The notes: generated by a model from the sequence alone, not told the origin. DNA of 64,000 nt from Aradus depressus (GCA_963662175.1 OY759226.1:23544446-23608445), one strand, 5' to 3'. Shown: positions 21,181 through 32,392, counted from the stretch's first letter. Numbers and translations: made by a program.

Positions 21181-21385
21181 CATGCATTACCAAATCTACT
21201 GCGTTTCGTGCTGATACCTATTCTGCGATAACAAATATGTTGCATTTCGTGCTGATACCTATGCTGCGATGCCAAATCTGATGCATTTCGTGTTGATACC
21301 CATACCAAAAATGATGCATTTCGTGCTGATACATAAGCTGCGATACCAAATATGTTGCGTTTCGTGCTGATACCTATGATAACTT
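21180..21385 (+). repeat. Tandem repeat, about 43-bp unit, around 5 copies
   Basis: Units of TGCATTTCGTGCTGATACCT followed by ATGCTGCGATACCAAAT, with indels. TACC/CTGCGAT spacing varies between units. Confidence 0.85.
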
Positions 21386-21399
21386 GTTATTAGTACCTA

Positions 21400-22260
21400 T
21401 TATGGTATAATAATAACACATTTGACTGCGCCTGCGTGATAGATACAATCCTATCCTCTAATGAGTGAGCTGAGTTAGGAAGAGAGAGTTCCGCTATAGT
21501 TCCGAAACAAGCCTGTTAATTGCCACCCTGCTCCGCTCGACTATTCACAAACTCACACCACAAATTGATAAACCATTTCTCATCCTTCAACTAGGTCAAC
21601 ACTTAGGAGGAACTGCTTCGAATCATTTTTTCTTCTTTCTTACCTCAAAACCTACATTTTAAAAATTAAACAGAAACCTAGTCTAGAAACAGTTATCGAA
21701 GGCAGTTGTCTATACCTGTTGTATAAACTTTAAATGACCTCAGACTCCACCCAAGAACCTGTGATTTACAAAAGAAATCACAAGACTAAATAATGTCTAA
21801 GTATATTATTAAATCTTAATTTAAGTTGAAATTATTTATTTATAAACAAGATTAAGCATTTATGTTTTATTAATACAATTTGTGGCATCCCTTGTGGGGA
21901 TACATTTTATTTATAGAAAAATCCTCAATTGCAGCTCACATCGAGAAACTAGTGAAGAACCACCACGAAGGCCTTGCGAATTGTTCCTGGGCTGTAGACT
22001 ACAGTCTGTATAGCACCTTTTCTTGCTGGTCCAAATAAATGTTGTTGTTTTTTTTATAGAAAAATCAAGGTAGTTGGCGAACCCTGTTGTAAAAAGTTGA
22101 GGTGATTGCTAACTACTTATAAAAAATTTTTTTAGAGAAGACTGAATAATATAATGATTTTACCCCTCCCCCCCCCAAAAAAAAAAAAAAAAAACTATCA
22201 TAACTTCAATAGACTTGTCTAATTTTCAAAATGTTTAGATTCAAATTCAGGATAAAAGAT
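21400..22260. other. No gene or classified repeat
   Basis: Unique-looking, with a C8/A19 run near 22170. No splice-bounded open stretch stands out. Confidence 0.35.
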
Positions 22261-22325
22261 TACATACAATTTTTTATACATATAATATACAAACATGTAT
22301 ATGTACATATAATAAATAGATACAT

Positions 22326-22378
22326 GGTAGTAGGCGATATGATTTCGTAGTTAACGCTCGGGAATGAATCACAATAAC
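22326..22378 (+). mobile_element. SINE-A 3' scrap
   Basis: GGTAGTAGGCGATATGATTT, then CGTAGTTAACGCTCGGG and a CACAATAACTAA tail. Confidence 0.6.
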
Positions 22379-22498
22379 TAAATTATTGATATTTAGAATT
22401 TTCTTCAAAGATATTGTGAAATAGTAAAAAATAAAGAAAAAATAAATGATTTTAAAAATATTGTCTACTTCAAAAAATATATTTAGTATGTATATGGG

Positions 22499-22579
22499 AG
22501 TACTTTCGGTATTGCTACCATCTTCAGCCACGACTTGACAAATACTAAGATCACATGTCTTAGCAATACCGAAAGTACT
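22499..22579. repeat. Short fold-back carrying a hammerhead-like phrase
   Basis: AGTACTTTCGGTATTGCTA at 22499-22517 is inverted at 22561-22579. The minus strand at 22504-22527 reads CTGAAGA, GGTA, loop GCAA, TACC, GAAA. A related plus-strand copy is at 50282-50306. Confidence 0.6.
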
Positions 22580-22599
22580 AGTTAAAAAATTGTGTTTTT

Positions 22600-22979
22600 T
22601 ATTTAGTTTTTAACTAACTTCTACTAAGAATAGCTGAGAAACTGAAAGCTAAGACAAGCCGACTATTCTTCACTACTCTGTGACCTATGTTCACTCTATG
22701 AATTAGGCTTGCCACTTAAGCCCCTCCCCATATCCACTCCAGGGATGGTTTCTATTGTCCTCCCCACCCCACTGAGACTGAACTACTGTTTGTTGTAGTT
22801 TTTCAATTATCTACTGAACTGAACCGAGAAGGCTTTTCTATGGATTGTGGTTTTCTATTAACGCTTAAAAATTACATTTATTTTCTTAATTTATTTTTTT
22901 GTACTACCATCAAAAGAATTGGACCGTTTATTCATTTATTTTCATTTAACCGTCTGTTTTTTTTTTTGTTTTTTTTTTT
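22600..22979. other. No gene seen
   Basis: AT-rich, with T-runs at 22960-22980. Confidence 0.35.
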
Positions 22980-23240
22980 ACGTCCCTAGGTACACGAAGT
23001 ATAGGGGAAGTTATGTAATCGGTTAAAAATTCGACGCAAAGTTTTCGATGGAATTTCATGTTTCTCCGACCTCTAGATTCCAAATATGAAAAAAAAAATG
23101 ATATCTGTCAGTCTGAACACGATAAGTCCCGATAGAATGAATGTATCCGACACAAAATTTTAAATGTGCGAGGTAATGAATGTATCGACATGACATTTTA
23201 TAATTAAATTCAAAGCACCATAAGGATGGCACCTATCAAT
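22980..23240 (+). repeat. Rep-C copy
   Basis: TACACGAAGTATAGGGGAAG, GTTATGTAATCGGTTAAAAA, CTAGATTCCAAATATGAAAA and GATAGAATGAATGTATCC in order. Confidence 0.8.
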
Positions 23241-23639
23241 TTTTTTTTTTTTAATTTTAAATTTTTATTATTAACCCTATTGAGAAGTTGTTGTTATTTT
23301 GACAGTTGAACATTTATTGTCTCGTACTGTCCCCCAAAGAGACAAACCGTTCAAAGTGGAGTCTTCACCAACCTAGAAGCCCAGGAAAGGACCAACTTAG
23401 CCCTTCTACTGTCTTCATCCCTTTATAGTGCCACCATTGACGTTTGATGACCCGGAATGAGAGACCACTTTAAAAACCATTCTACCTGGAGTAACCCAAG
23501 GTTCTTCTATAGGTCCCCAATTATTTCATATGTATAAAAGAATTAGAGTTTGCCTGTTTTAAAGTCCTCTTTGAGTGTCCTTCAGCATCTCCCAGCTCGG
23601 ACGCAGAAGACGACCGCTTGAAATGCTGCTTGGTTTTTC

Positions 23640-24410
23640 TAGCTCTCGGGGATCGGAACATTCATATTATGCTTAAAAACACTTAAACATATTTACAAAC
23701 ACTCCTTTTCTTATATTTAAAACAATTTCAAACAGTTCTCTCTCTCTCGCTTTAGGACAAACTGAAACACATCTAAATTACACTTAAAAATACTTAATTG
23801 CGCTTACAAACACTCCTCTTTCTTTAATACAATTTTAAACTCTTCTCTCTTTCACGTTTCAAAATGCTTCTAAAACACCTTAAAACCCGTTTCAATTTCG
23901 CTTAGAAACACCTAAACACGCTTGTAAACACTACTGTTCTTTTCTATATGGCACTTTGAAAAACCTCTTTCTTTAAGACAATTTAAAACTCTTCTCTCTC
24001 TCACGTTTCAAAATGCTTCGAAAACACCATCAAACTCGTTTCAATCTCGCTTAGAATCACAGAAGGACAGTAGTGTTTATAAGCGTGTTTAAGCTTATAA
24101 ACACTACTGTCCTTCACTATATAGGACTTTAAAACAATTCTCTGTTTCATGCTTTAGGACACTTCTAAAACAAATCTTTCTTTCACACTTCAAGATGCTT
24201 CTAAAACACTTTAAAACACGTTTAAATTAAACTTAAAATCACATAGAACATCTTTCTCTTTAAGACACTAACTCTCTTCAAGATACTTTAAAACACTTCC
24301 GTCCTTTTCTCACTCTTTAAGATAATTCTCTCTTCTCTTTAAGGCACACAAAAATACATGAAACGCGCTTTAAAGCATATCTTTTTCCCTTTCAAACACA
24401 TTCTCTGTTC
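23640..24410. repeat. Degenerate CT-rich tandem array
   Basis: Loose repeats of TTTAAAACACTTCTCTCT and CACGTTTCAAAATGCTTC, without a fixed period. It contains a perfect 23-bp hairpin at 24062-24115 (arms GAAGGACAGTAGTGTTTATA plus AGC, 8-base loop). Confidence 0.7.
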
Positions 24411-24416
24411 CATGCT

Positions 24417-24560
24417 GTGCGATGTCAGGTGCTCGTTAAAGACAACCCTAGGAGAAATAAAAATTTAGGATAGGCAAAATTTAGGACTCCCACAGTAGAG
24501 TCGGGCTCATGTCCACCAGAGTGACGAAAGAGCGCTCTGGTAGTAGGCGATATGACCTCA
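24417..24560 (+). mobile_element. SINE-A fragment inside the CT-rich array
   Basis: GTGCGATGTCAGGTGCTCG to GCGATATGACCTCA. Both ends are abrupt, with CT-rich repeat on each side and no duplication seen. Confidence 0.75.
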
Positions 24561-24629
24561 TTGAAAAACTTTAAAACACTGCTCCCCTTCTCTTTCTCGC
24601 TTTAAACCAATATTATTTACATCCCCAGC

Positions 24630-25145
24630 AGTAGGAAATATAGGGGAAGTTATGTAATCGGTCGATAATTCGATGCGAAGTTTTCAACGGAATTTCACGT
24701 TTTCCGATCTGTAGATTCCAAATATTTAAAAAAAAAAAATGCTATCTGTGAACACGATAGCTCGATGAATGTATCGACACGAAATTTTATATGTGAATCC
24801 GGAACCCTCTAAGGTCGGTACCTATTCTTTTTTAAGCCAAGTCGACCAAAGGGAAGAGGGCTTAACATAAAAACTTCAATAACTGCCAATCCATGAATGT
24901 ATCGAGATGAAATTTTATATTTAACGTCAACATTCAAAGACTATATAATCTGCCAAATTTCTTTCTTTCTTCTTCAAAATGTAGAAGGGATGACGGTGTT
25001 TAAGGGAGAGTTCAATTCAAAAATGTAGAAGGGATGACGGTGTTTAAGGGAGAGTTCAATTCAAAAATACAAATAACTGCCGATGACTGATTTCAGAAGG
25101 GGAGGGAAAAGTCAATTTATTCGTTCTGGGGAAGTACACAGTTCT
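24630..25145 (+). repeat. Rep-C copy, near full length
   Basis: AGGAAATATAGGGGAAGTTA through GATAGCTCGATGAATGTATC, an inner unit, and the outer end TTATTCGTTCTGGGGAAGTA. A 46-47 bp tandem duplication (AATGTAGAAGGGATGACGGT) lies at about 24978-25070. Confidence 0.8.
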
Positions 25146-25599
25146 GATCATCAACAATCGACTCAGAACCCACGATTTATCTTATTCTTGCCGACCGAGG
25201 GGGATAAATACAACCGACAAGGGGATAAATTAATTTTCAAGCTTCATTATATTATAATGCGGACCACACACACACTCAAGACTCTTCTAAGGGCAGAGTT
25301 TCGTCTAGAAGGGAGACATTGACCAAAAAAAATAACTATCCCACGGCTATGATTCATTCATTATCTACAATACCTCAACCACTATTATCTTGTCGTTAGA
25401 ATGGACAAAACAAAAATGAGATAATCCACAAAAATTTAAAAACAAATTAGGTATAAAAATATAATTTTTGGCAAAATATCGCTTGAGCAGAGTCAATTTT
25501 TGAACTAGAAAATAGCTTCAAATTATTGAGGGCTCAAAATGTCTGCCCGAGGTAGGATAAAAAAGCACAAAATGATAATAATAATAAGTAAAAAAAAAA

Positions 25600-26035
25600 A
25601 TAGGGGCTCATACTAAATTTTGTGTCGATAAATTCATTACATCGGCAGTTATTAGATTTTTTGTGTCAAGCCCCCCTTTGGCCGATTTGGCTGAAAATCG
25701 TTTTTTGTTGTTCTTATGGGGTTTTGATCACACATATAAAATACTATGTCGATACATTCATTCTATCGGCAGTTATTAGAGCATTTATGTTAAGCCACCC
25801 CCCTAATCCCCCTTTGGTCGATTTGGCTGAAAAACAATAGGTGTCGTCGTTAGAGGGTTCTTGATTCACATATAAAATTTTGCGTAGATAAATTTATTCT
25901 ATCGAGAGTTATCGTGTTCACAGACACACATTACTTTTTTTCATATTTGGAATCTAGAGATCGGAAAACTTGAAATTCCGTTGAAAACTTAGCATCGAAT
26001 TTTTGACCGATTATATAACTTCCCCTATATTTCGT
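25600..26035 (-). repeat. Rep-C copy, near full length
   Basis: GGGGCTCATACTAAATTTTG, three CATTCATT... internal units, GTTATCGTGTTCACAGACAC, and the inner end CTTCCCCTATATTTCGTATT. Confidence 0.82.
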
Positions 26036-26066
26036 ATTGCTGTGATTAACTTCATTGCGAATGTTT

Positions 26067-26345
26067 ATTAACCCCCAACGCAAAAGAAGGCGTGTTATAA
26101 GTCTGAAGCCTTTGTCTGTGTGTGAGTGTCTATCTGTGGCATCGTAGCTCCAAGACGGCTGAACCGATTTCAAAGCGGTTTTTTTGTTTTAAAAGCTGAT
26201 ATTTTCGAGATGGTTCTTAGCCATGTTTGGTGTAAATCGGGTATGCCGTTTCCAAGATCTTCGTTTCATCAGAACCTGTGCAGAGATCTTGGTCTTTATT
26301 ACAGCTAGAGACTTGGAGTTTGAGCTCAAATGTTTATAAGGCCAA
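26067..26345 (+). repeat. Rep-E copy 1
   Basis: AACGCAAAAGAAGGCGTGTT, CTGTGGCATCGTAGCTCC and GGCTGAACCGATTTCAAAGC. Nearly collinear with 55493-55735. Many arthropod interspersed elements carry such TGGCATCGTAGCTCC blocks (established pattern, origin unassigned). Confidence 0.65.
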
Positions 26346-26409
26346 GCCCCCCCATTTTTAAAGTTTTATTTTTGTGTCAGTTTTTTATTTTTTTATTTTT
26401 ATTTTAATA

Positions 26410-26685
26410 TTTTAGGTACAAACAGTTTTTGAGTTAACTCTCCCCCCTGATCCCCCTCTTTCCTTCGATCGATTTGGCTGAAAATCAATAGATGTCATCC
26501 TATCAAGATATTGGATACACATATTATATTTAGTGCCGATACATTCATTCCATTGATAATCATCGTATTCACAGACACATAGAGCAGTGTTTTCTATATT
26601 TTTAGAATCAGGGGGTCGGAAAATTCAGGGGAAAACTCAACATTAAGGTTGTGACCTGTTACATAACTTCCTCTATACTTTGTAA
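26410..26685 (-). repeat. Rep-C copy
   Basis: TTAGGTACAAACAGTTTTTG, then CGATTTGGCTGAAAATCAAT, TACATTCATTCCATTGATAA and ACTTCCTCTATACTTTGTAA. Confidence 0.72.
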
Positions 26686-27087
26686 GTAAAACTGCTTCCA
26701 GCCCAGACAATAAAGAAAGTTAATTTCTCCGCCAATTAATTAATGAAACACTCCACTTCTATCCAAATGACCTTTTTCAATGGTTTTTTTTTTCTTCTCT
26801 TTTTCTTCTCCATTACAATAAAAGAGAAAGAATGTTCTGAAAGCTTTCTTTCTGTTGAAGTCTTCTGGGATTGTCTGCAGTTGTTATGCACCTATAAGGA
26901 CAGAGTATCTAAAGAAATATGATTTACAGGGGGATTTATCGGGAGAAGATTAACGACTTTCGTCAGTCTGTGAAGGATCACTTTACATTTCAATATTATA
27001 TATGCGGTTATAAGGAATAAATTGGTAAGTCTAAATTTGTAACTTTTCAGGGCTTTTTTTACTTTTGTATTAATCGTGTAAATCGAC

Positions 27088-27118
27088 CTGATGAAGGGAC
27101 GTAAGAACGTTCCGAAAC
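27088..27118 (+). ncRNA. Hammerhead-like core
   Basis: CTGATGA, stem II GGGACG with CGTTCC (one G-U pair), loop TAAGAA, GAAAC. Compared with 3284-3314, stem II pairing is kept despite a base change. The cleavage-site strand was not identified. Confidence 0.4.
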
Positions 27119-27250
27119 TTTGTTGTAATAAAGACACTTCCGAAGAGTTTTAAAAAATAGTTATCTTAATTTTTACCAATTGAAAAATGTATATACTTAT
27201 TATAAATGTATCTATGTATTATTTTTTTTTTGTATTCATATATTTTTAAG

Positions 27251-27605
27251 GTTAGGTTAGGTTAGGTTAGGTTTTATGACTCATGCCCGGGCTTTAACTA
27301 CGAGGTCATATCGCCTACTACCAGAGTGCTCTTTCGTCACTCTGGTGGACATGAGCCCGACTCTACTGTGGAAGTCCTAAATTTTGCCTACCCTAAATTT
27401 TTATTCACCTAGGGTAGGGGTCTTTAACGAGTACCTGACATCGTACAGGCTCGGGACCATCGCTTAACGTCCCATCCGAAGGACGGCGTGCTTAAGTTTA
27501 TTTTACCTCCCAGATAAAATAAACTAAGGGCCTCGGTCGGGCTACGAACCCACAACCTTGAGCTCAGATGTCAAGCACGCATACCACTGAGCTACCGGCG
27601 CCCTC
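27251..27605 (-). mobile_element. SINE-A copy, full length, four telomere-like tail units
   Basis: Four consecutive GGTTA units lead into TTTTATGACTCATGCCCGGG and end at CCGGCGCCCTC. Flanked by TATATTTTTAAG at 27239-27250 and 27606-27617. Confidence 0.94.
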
Positions 27606-28619
27606 TATATTTTTAAGTATTTATTTATTCAGTTTTTATTTATTGTATAAATTCTTTTGATGTATCCTATTTACCATGTTTTGGTTTAACGGAAATAAAA
27701 TTATTATTATTATTATTATTATGAGGTGGTCTTTGAATTCGGAAACTTTACTACACCTGGGTAAATGTTCCCCTATCCTTGTGGATATCTTTCGACCTGA
27801 CTAACACTTAAGAAATCTCTGGTCACAGGGAATAAATTGGTAAGTCATAACTTTTCAGGGCAGCACTTTTTTACTTTTGCAATAATCTTGTAAATCCAGT
27901 TTTTGGAATAAATAAATTATGTTTGCATCATTATTAATCATATACCTTCTAAATCTATAGGAGTGAATGAAAATGAATATTGTTAATCCTTTCTTGGATT
28001 TTCCCTTAGTTACCTAATTATTCCTCATCACTTACCTAATTATTGATCACACTTACCTAATTATTAACCATACTTTTTGGAATACTCGTGAATGAAGCCT
28101 CTCTAAAGTTGAGCAAGTTGATTGAACCGAGAACATACACAAATTTTTCAAGATATCAAGGAACCCACATCTTTATAATTCCGAAAGTATTAGAGTCCTG
28201 AGCTCCCAACTTCTTCACAGTGCGCAGATGTGGCTTGGGAGATCATCACAGTACACTTAACTCATTTTGGCCATTTTACGACTTAACAACTTATTCCCTG
28301 CGACTATCGATATATAGTCTAATAAATGTTTCTCATAACTTCCCCTAAACATTGTATAGCTGAAGAAGTAACAAATTGGTGCTTGTTCAAGGTCACAAGT
28401 ATAGATCTGGATCTCAGCAGCTGCTCCTGGCCAGGAACCTGATACTGTTCTTTTGAAGAACTAATGGTGATCTTCGAGCGTTTATCTTGCTCATTGGATA
28501 CTTATAGAAATTTGAAAGTAAACTTGCTGGAAATTTTATTTTATGTTATACAATTATGGTCTTATGGCTTTTTATCGTATCTGTAAGTGTTTATGAGGAA
28601 ATAGCATCATGAAAACTGC

Positions 28620-28979
28620 GCATACTGCAGGAGTGGACTTTTTAACATTTTTGTCAAGCATTTTCTCTAAAACTATTGATTTTACAGAAAAATGTAATAT
28701 CATCTTTTTTGTAGAGAATATAATTGTCTTGAATTTTGATTATTACCATTTCTATTGTAGGATCTATATATAGGGAGATATTCAAGAAAAATGTGTATAT
28801 TCCACTGAAAATAAGCTATGTGTTTGGGACTTCATCTTGCGACTCAGCCATAGAAACAATTACCAAAAAGAGTTACATTTATAAGTGTCAAGTCAGTTTT
28901 TTTGGCTATGTACAAAGTATAAGTGCGCAAAAATTTAAAATTTTATTTATTTTAAGGAGTTATGAAAATTGAGCTAGGT
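28620..28979. other. AT-rich, related to the 40560-41160 array; no gene
   Basis: TTTTACAGAAAAATGTAATA and CATCTTTTTTGTAGAGAATA match the unit of the later tandem array. The 78-codon ORF at 28736-28972 falls inside this repeat and is unlikely to be real. Confidence 0.45.
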
Positions 28980-29243
28980 TGTGAGGGCGGACGTCTCAAT
29001 TGACCGGAAGGTTGGTCAGGAAGTGATGTGTAGAGTATATTAAAACTTATATCAACATCTGGCGGTCCGCCATATCAGAAGAGGTGGGGCTTCTTTCCGC
29101 CGTCGGATCTCCCGAACAGCTTGGAGAAGAGGACAGAGGTCCAGCTAAGTCCGCATTCAATAATCTAATTTCTCATGTCACTTAAGACTATTTCTGAAAT
29201 CTGTAGTTAAAGCTCTTTCATTTGATATCCCACGCAAGGTTTT

Positions 29244-29812
29244 TTTTTTTTCGAGGGCTGATTGTATCACCGCGGCCAGAGTAGACCTATTGTTTGTGTT
29301 GGTCCCTACAGCAGCCCAGTATCTTTAATAAAGTCCAGGATTCTGCTGCAGGTTCCCTCGATTACCTGCTTCGGTTCCGTTATGGCAGACCCGAAGCAGT
29401 GAAATCTTATGCTTTGTAGTGCCCCGCACCGGCTTAGAATATGAACCGGAGTCTCATTTTCCTCGCCACATTTCCTGCAAAGAGGACTTCTAGCGATGCC
29501 CATATTGTGTAGCCGTTTGTTCATATGACAGTGTCCTGTGATCAGCCCTGTCATAGCTCATAGATCCATTCTGCTCATATTCAGGAGCTCTCGGCTCCTT
29601 TTCTCTGAGGGTTCTGCTACAAAGAGTTTTGAATGTCTTTGCTTTGGGACCCCTCTCCAGAACTGGATATGTTTCCTGGTCAGCCAACCTTTAAGTGCTC
29701 TTAGATCCCGCAGAAGGGTTCCGGTTCTATAGGTTGTCAGCTCCTGATCGGGCTTGTTCGTTCGGTGCTAGGACATCAGCCCTTTCGTTGCCCTCAAACC
29801 CCTGACCCATCA
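29244..29812 (-). pseudogene. 5'-truncated LINE: RNase H tail and C-terminal zinc-knuckle region of a non-LTR retrotransposon ORF2
   Basis: Seen on the minus strand: the insert opens in a GNERADVLA motif (RNase H C-terminal helix). A frame change follows near 29770, then an open frame to about 29306 broken by one TGA near 29557. It carries a TGHCHMNKRLH.MGI stretch, a CRKCGEENET knuckle and HILSRC, ending in LDFIKDTGLL and a stop. A short 3' UTR leads to a T-run on the plus strand (poly-A tail) at about 29240-29251. The insert is flanked by GCAAGGTTTT at 29234-29243 and 29813-29822, a credible target-site duplication. Known: this order is typical of RNase H-bearing jockey/I-type LINEs. Dead copy. 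Confidence 0.8.
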
Positions 29813-29959
29813 GCAAGGTTTTAATTTTTTTTTAAGAATGTTATTATGCTACGTTTCCGAGATAAACCTCGTGTGACGAACAAACTGAGCAATTGTGTAA
29901 GAGTTCCGTTTTACATTTTCCGGGGAAAGCCTCTTTCATCTGGATTGGGACAGAATGGA

Positions 29960-30135
29960 TTTCCTAGGTAAGGGATGATACTGCCTGGAAACCCTGGATT
30001 TGTCAGATAAAGAATACTGAACTTACAACTTTGGAGATCTCTAAATGTCCATCTCGAAATCGACAGCTAAGCTACAAGTACTGTCTGGAAACCTTGGATT
30101 TGTCAAGTAAAGAATATTGACGACTATGCTACAGT
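29960..30135 (+). repeat. Tandem of ~110-bp units, inverted relative to 30690-30990
   Basis: ACTGCCTGGAAACCCTGGAT and ACTGTCTGGAAACCTTGGAT begin successive units containing AACTTTGGAGATCTCTAAAT. Confidence 0.7.
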
Positions 30136-30689
30136 TTCAGCCTGGAAAAATTGGAAGTCAAAGGTGAAAACATTTAGGGTAGGAAAATCTTCAGTTCACT
30201 CCGTTATCCTGTTCACAAACCCACAATTTTTTTTCTTAATTTTGGGAATTTGTGAATAATCTGGTGAATAATCAACAAAGAATTTTTGACTGAATATATG
30301 ACTTCGTGAGCTTAAGGAAATCAAATCAAATTTGATATAGCATCAAAAATTATTTAAATTATAACGTACGCCCCCAGTAACAATGATTTCTCTATGTTTT
30401 CCTCTTCGTCTGAAACCAATCGATTTGGCTAAAAAACTGTCCGTATGTGTCGCACTCAGAGAGGATTTGGCGCTTGAGCATTCCTATGGAGTATTGGCAA
30501 TACGAAGCGCCTGTTGTAGCTATGCAAATCAGCAAGGTAGGAAGGCTAGATGTATTGAATGATACTACTCCTGCTGTGGTCTGTGCTCGCTGATGCATTC
30601 TGTATTCTATTTGTCAGGGGTCATTCACCATGTCTCTATGTTGTTTTGTTGCTATTTTTTTTGTTGTTGTTACCTGGGATATTCCAGGT

Positions 30690-30990
30690 TTCCAGGCACT
30701 ACTTGTAGAATAGCTGTCGATAGTCAACCTCGAGATCCACATTTAAAGCGCGAGGTTAATATTTTTTGTCTAGGACATCCAAGGTTTCTTCCAGACAGAA
30801 ACTGCAGGATAGCCAACCTCGAGGTGGACATTTAGACATCCAAAGTTCTAAGGTCAAATATTCTTTACCTGGCAGATCCAAGGTTTCCAGACAGTTCTTT
30901 TAGCAGAGCTGTTGATAGTCAACCTCGAGTTGCACATCTCCAAAGTTCTAAGGTAAATATTTGTTTACTTGGGACATCCAAGGTCAATAG
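30690..30990 (-). repeat. Tandem of ~100-bp units, reverse orientation of 29960-30135
   Basis: GACATCCAAGGTTTCTTCCA, CAACCTCGAGGTGGACATTT and CATCTCCAAAGTTCTAAGG recur three times. Confidence 0.7.
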
Positions 30991-31586
30991 TTTACCTCTC
31001 CAAACTATACGAAGTAATCAGTCAAAAATTCGATGTTCATTTTTCAGCGAAATTATATTTTTTCTAACTATCTAGGAACCATATAAGCAAACAAAGAATT
31101 ATTTTACAATTACGGGTCAGGAAAATATACAACTCATTTGAATTATACAAATTACCCAGCTAAATTTCAGTTTGACTGTTTGTCCACTATATAACACACT
31201 ATGATGCAATCTCCGATAAAATAATTAATTTGTTAAGTATTGATGATAAAAAAATCAATAATATATTTATTTTCCTAACTAATAGTTTAAAATTTAGAAA
31301 AACAGTTTTATTATAATTTGCCCTCTCGTTTACCTTATACATTTCAATATAACACATTTCACAACAGTTGGTATTTTCTTTTATTTACTTCGGCCCATAA
31401 TTATAATGTTGTATCTTCCAAAATTAATTTTTTGTTTAATTAAGTTTGTTATATTTTCTATTTTTAATTATAACTTGTATTGATATATAAACTTTTATAT
31501 ATTATGTATATAAAATGTATTACATTTATAAGGTTATTACTAATATAGATATTATTCTCTAATTATTATATTACATTTAAGGTTAA
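30991..31586. other. No gene; AT-rich, traces of Rep-C
   Basis: Only a GTCAAAAATTCGATG trace near 31020. The rest is unclassified. Confidence 0.35.
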
Positions 31587-31742
31587 GCAAGATCTAAGGA
31601 TCATCTATTCCATAGAAACAAACAGCTTGTTTGGTTCGGTCATGTAATGACAATGGGAACAGAAAGATGGCCAGGACGTTTACTTGATTTCACCCGACAA
31701 CATAGAAGGAAAAAAGGCAGACCGAAAAAAAAATGGATCTAA
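31587..31742 (+). pseudogene. LINE ORF2 C-terminal remnant (WFGHV...RGRPKKKW type)
   Basis: A 51-codon open stretch ending in TAA reads WFGHVMTM, then ERWPGRLLDF, then RRKKGRPKKKWI. Known: the WFGHV.RM ... RGRP..W ending is the usual C-terminus of reverse transcriptases of RTE/CR1-like LINEs. The upstream frame is closed by TAA at 31584-31586 and no RT domain is seen before it, so this is a 5'-truncated fossil. A MITE inserted 17 bases downstream. Confidence 0.7.
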
Positions 31743-31761
31743 GAGATTTGTATCTCCATAA

Positions 31762-32392
31762 AGGTACCCATACACGAAGCAAATCTATCGTCAGATTTAT
31801 CTTCAGATTGATTTGACGATAAATCTGACGATATTAGGAGCGCACACACAGTTCGATGTATCTCAGTCGACGTAATGGAGCAGGACGATCTTTTGTTATC
31901 TGCTTCTTTTCTCTTTTGTTATTATAAGTAATAAAATTAAACGCAAAAAAGGAGTTTGGACAAAAGGAGTTTGGACAAAAGGATGGTTAATGAAAAGAAA
32001 ACAATTTTCGCGCATCAGCTTTATAAAATGTTCTAAATTATCTCTCGACCAGGTACACATATCACAGTTTAATAAAGGAAAATTATAAAAACAGGAAAGT
32101 TAAAATACCTAATCTCTTCCACTTCACTTTTGTGTTTAAAAGGTTATTATTATAGATAAACTTATTATAACCTCCTCCTTCATTATCGCCACGATAACCA
32201 CATACACCATACAATCAATTGTAAAAGCAATTAATCTGTTGGATAATTGCATGAAAATTTCTTCAGATCAAAAATAGATCTGAAGACCAACCAATCCAAC
32301 CCGATAACTACATATAACATTAAACGATTCATCGAACGATTGTCGATCGGCAGTTTCATCTGACGATCGATTGCTTCGTGTATGGGTTACCT
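31762..32392. mobile_element. PIF/Harbinger-like MITE
   Basis: Terminal inverted repeats AGGTACCCATACACGAAGC (left) and, on the minus strand from the right end, AGGTAACCCATACACGAAGC. Flanked by TAA at 31759-31761 and 32393-32395. A 3-bp TWA target and no coding capacity fit a non-autonomous PIF/Harbinger element. It inserted beside a dead LINE tail. Confidence 0.75.

Larger units (their letters stand above)
26995..28315 (+). mobile_element. Rep-D copy 3, with a partial upstream unit and nested SINE-A
   Basis: 26995-27087 matches the end of the unit seen at 1925-1995. A hammerhead-like phrase follows at 27088-27118, then the rest, collinear with 1560-2365 once the SINE at 27251-27605 is removed. 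The order end-of-unit then start-of-unit suggests a tandem arrangement with a unit of about 440-470 bases. Confidence 0.65.

Noticed and set aside
27240..27275. Interstitial telomere site from TTAGG repeats
   Set aside because: The repeats are the tail of a SINE-A copy with a target-site duplication outside them, not a chromosome-end fusion.
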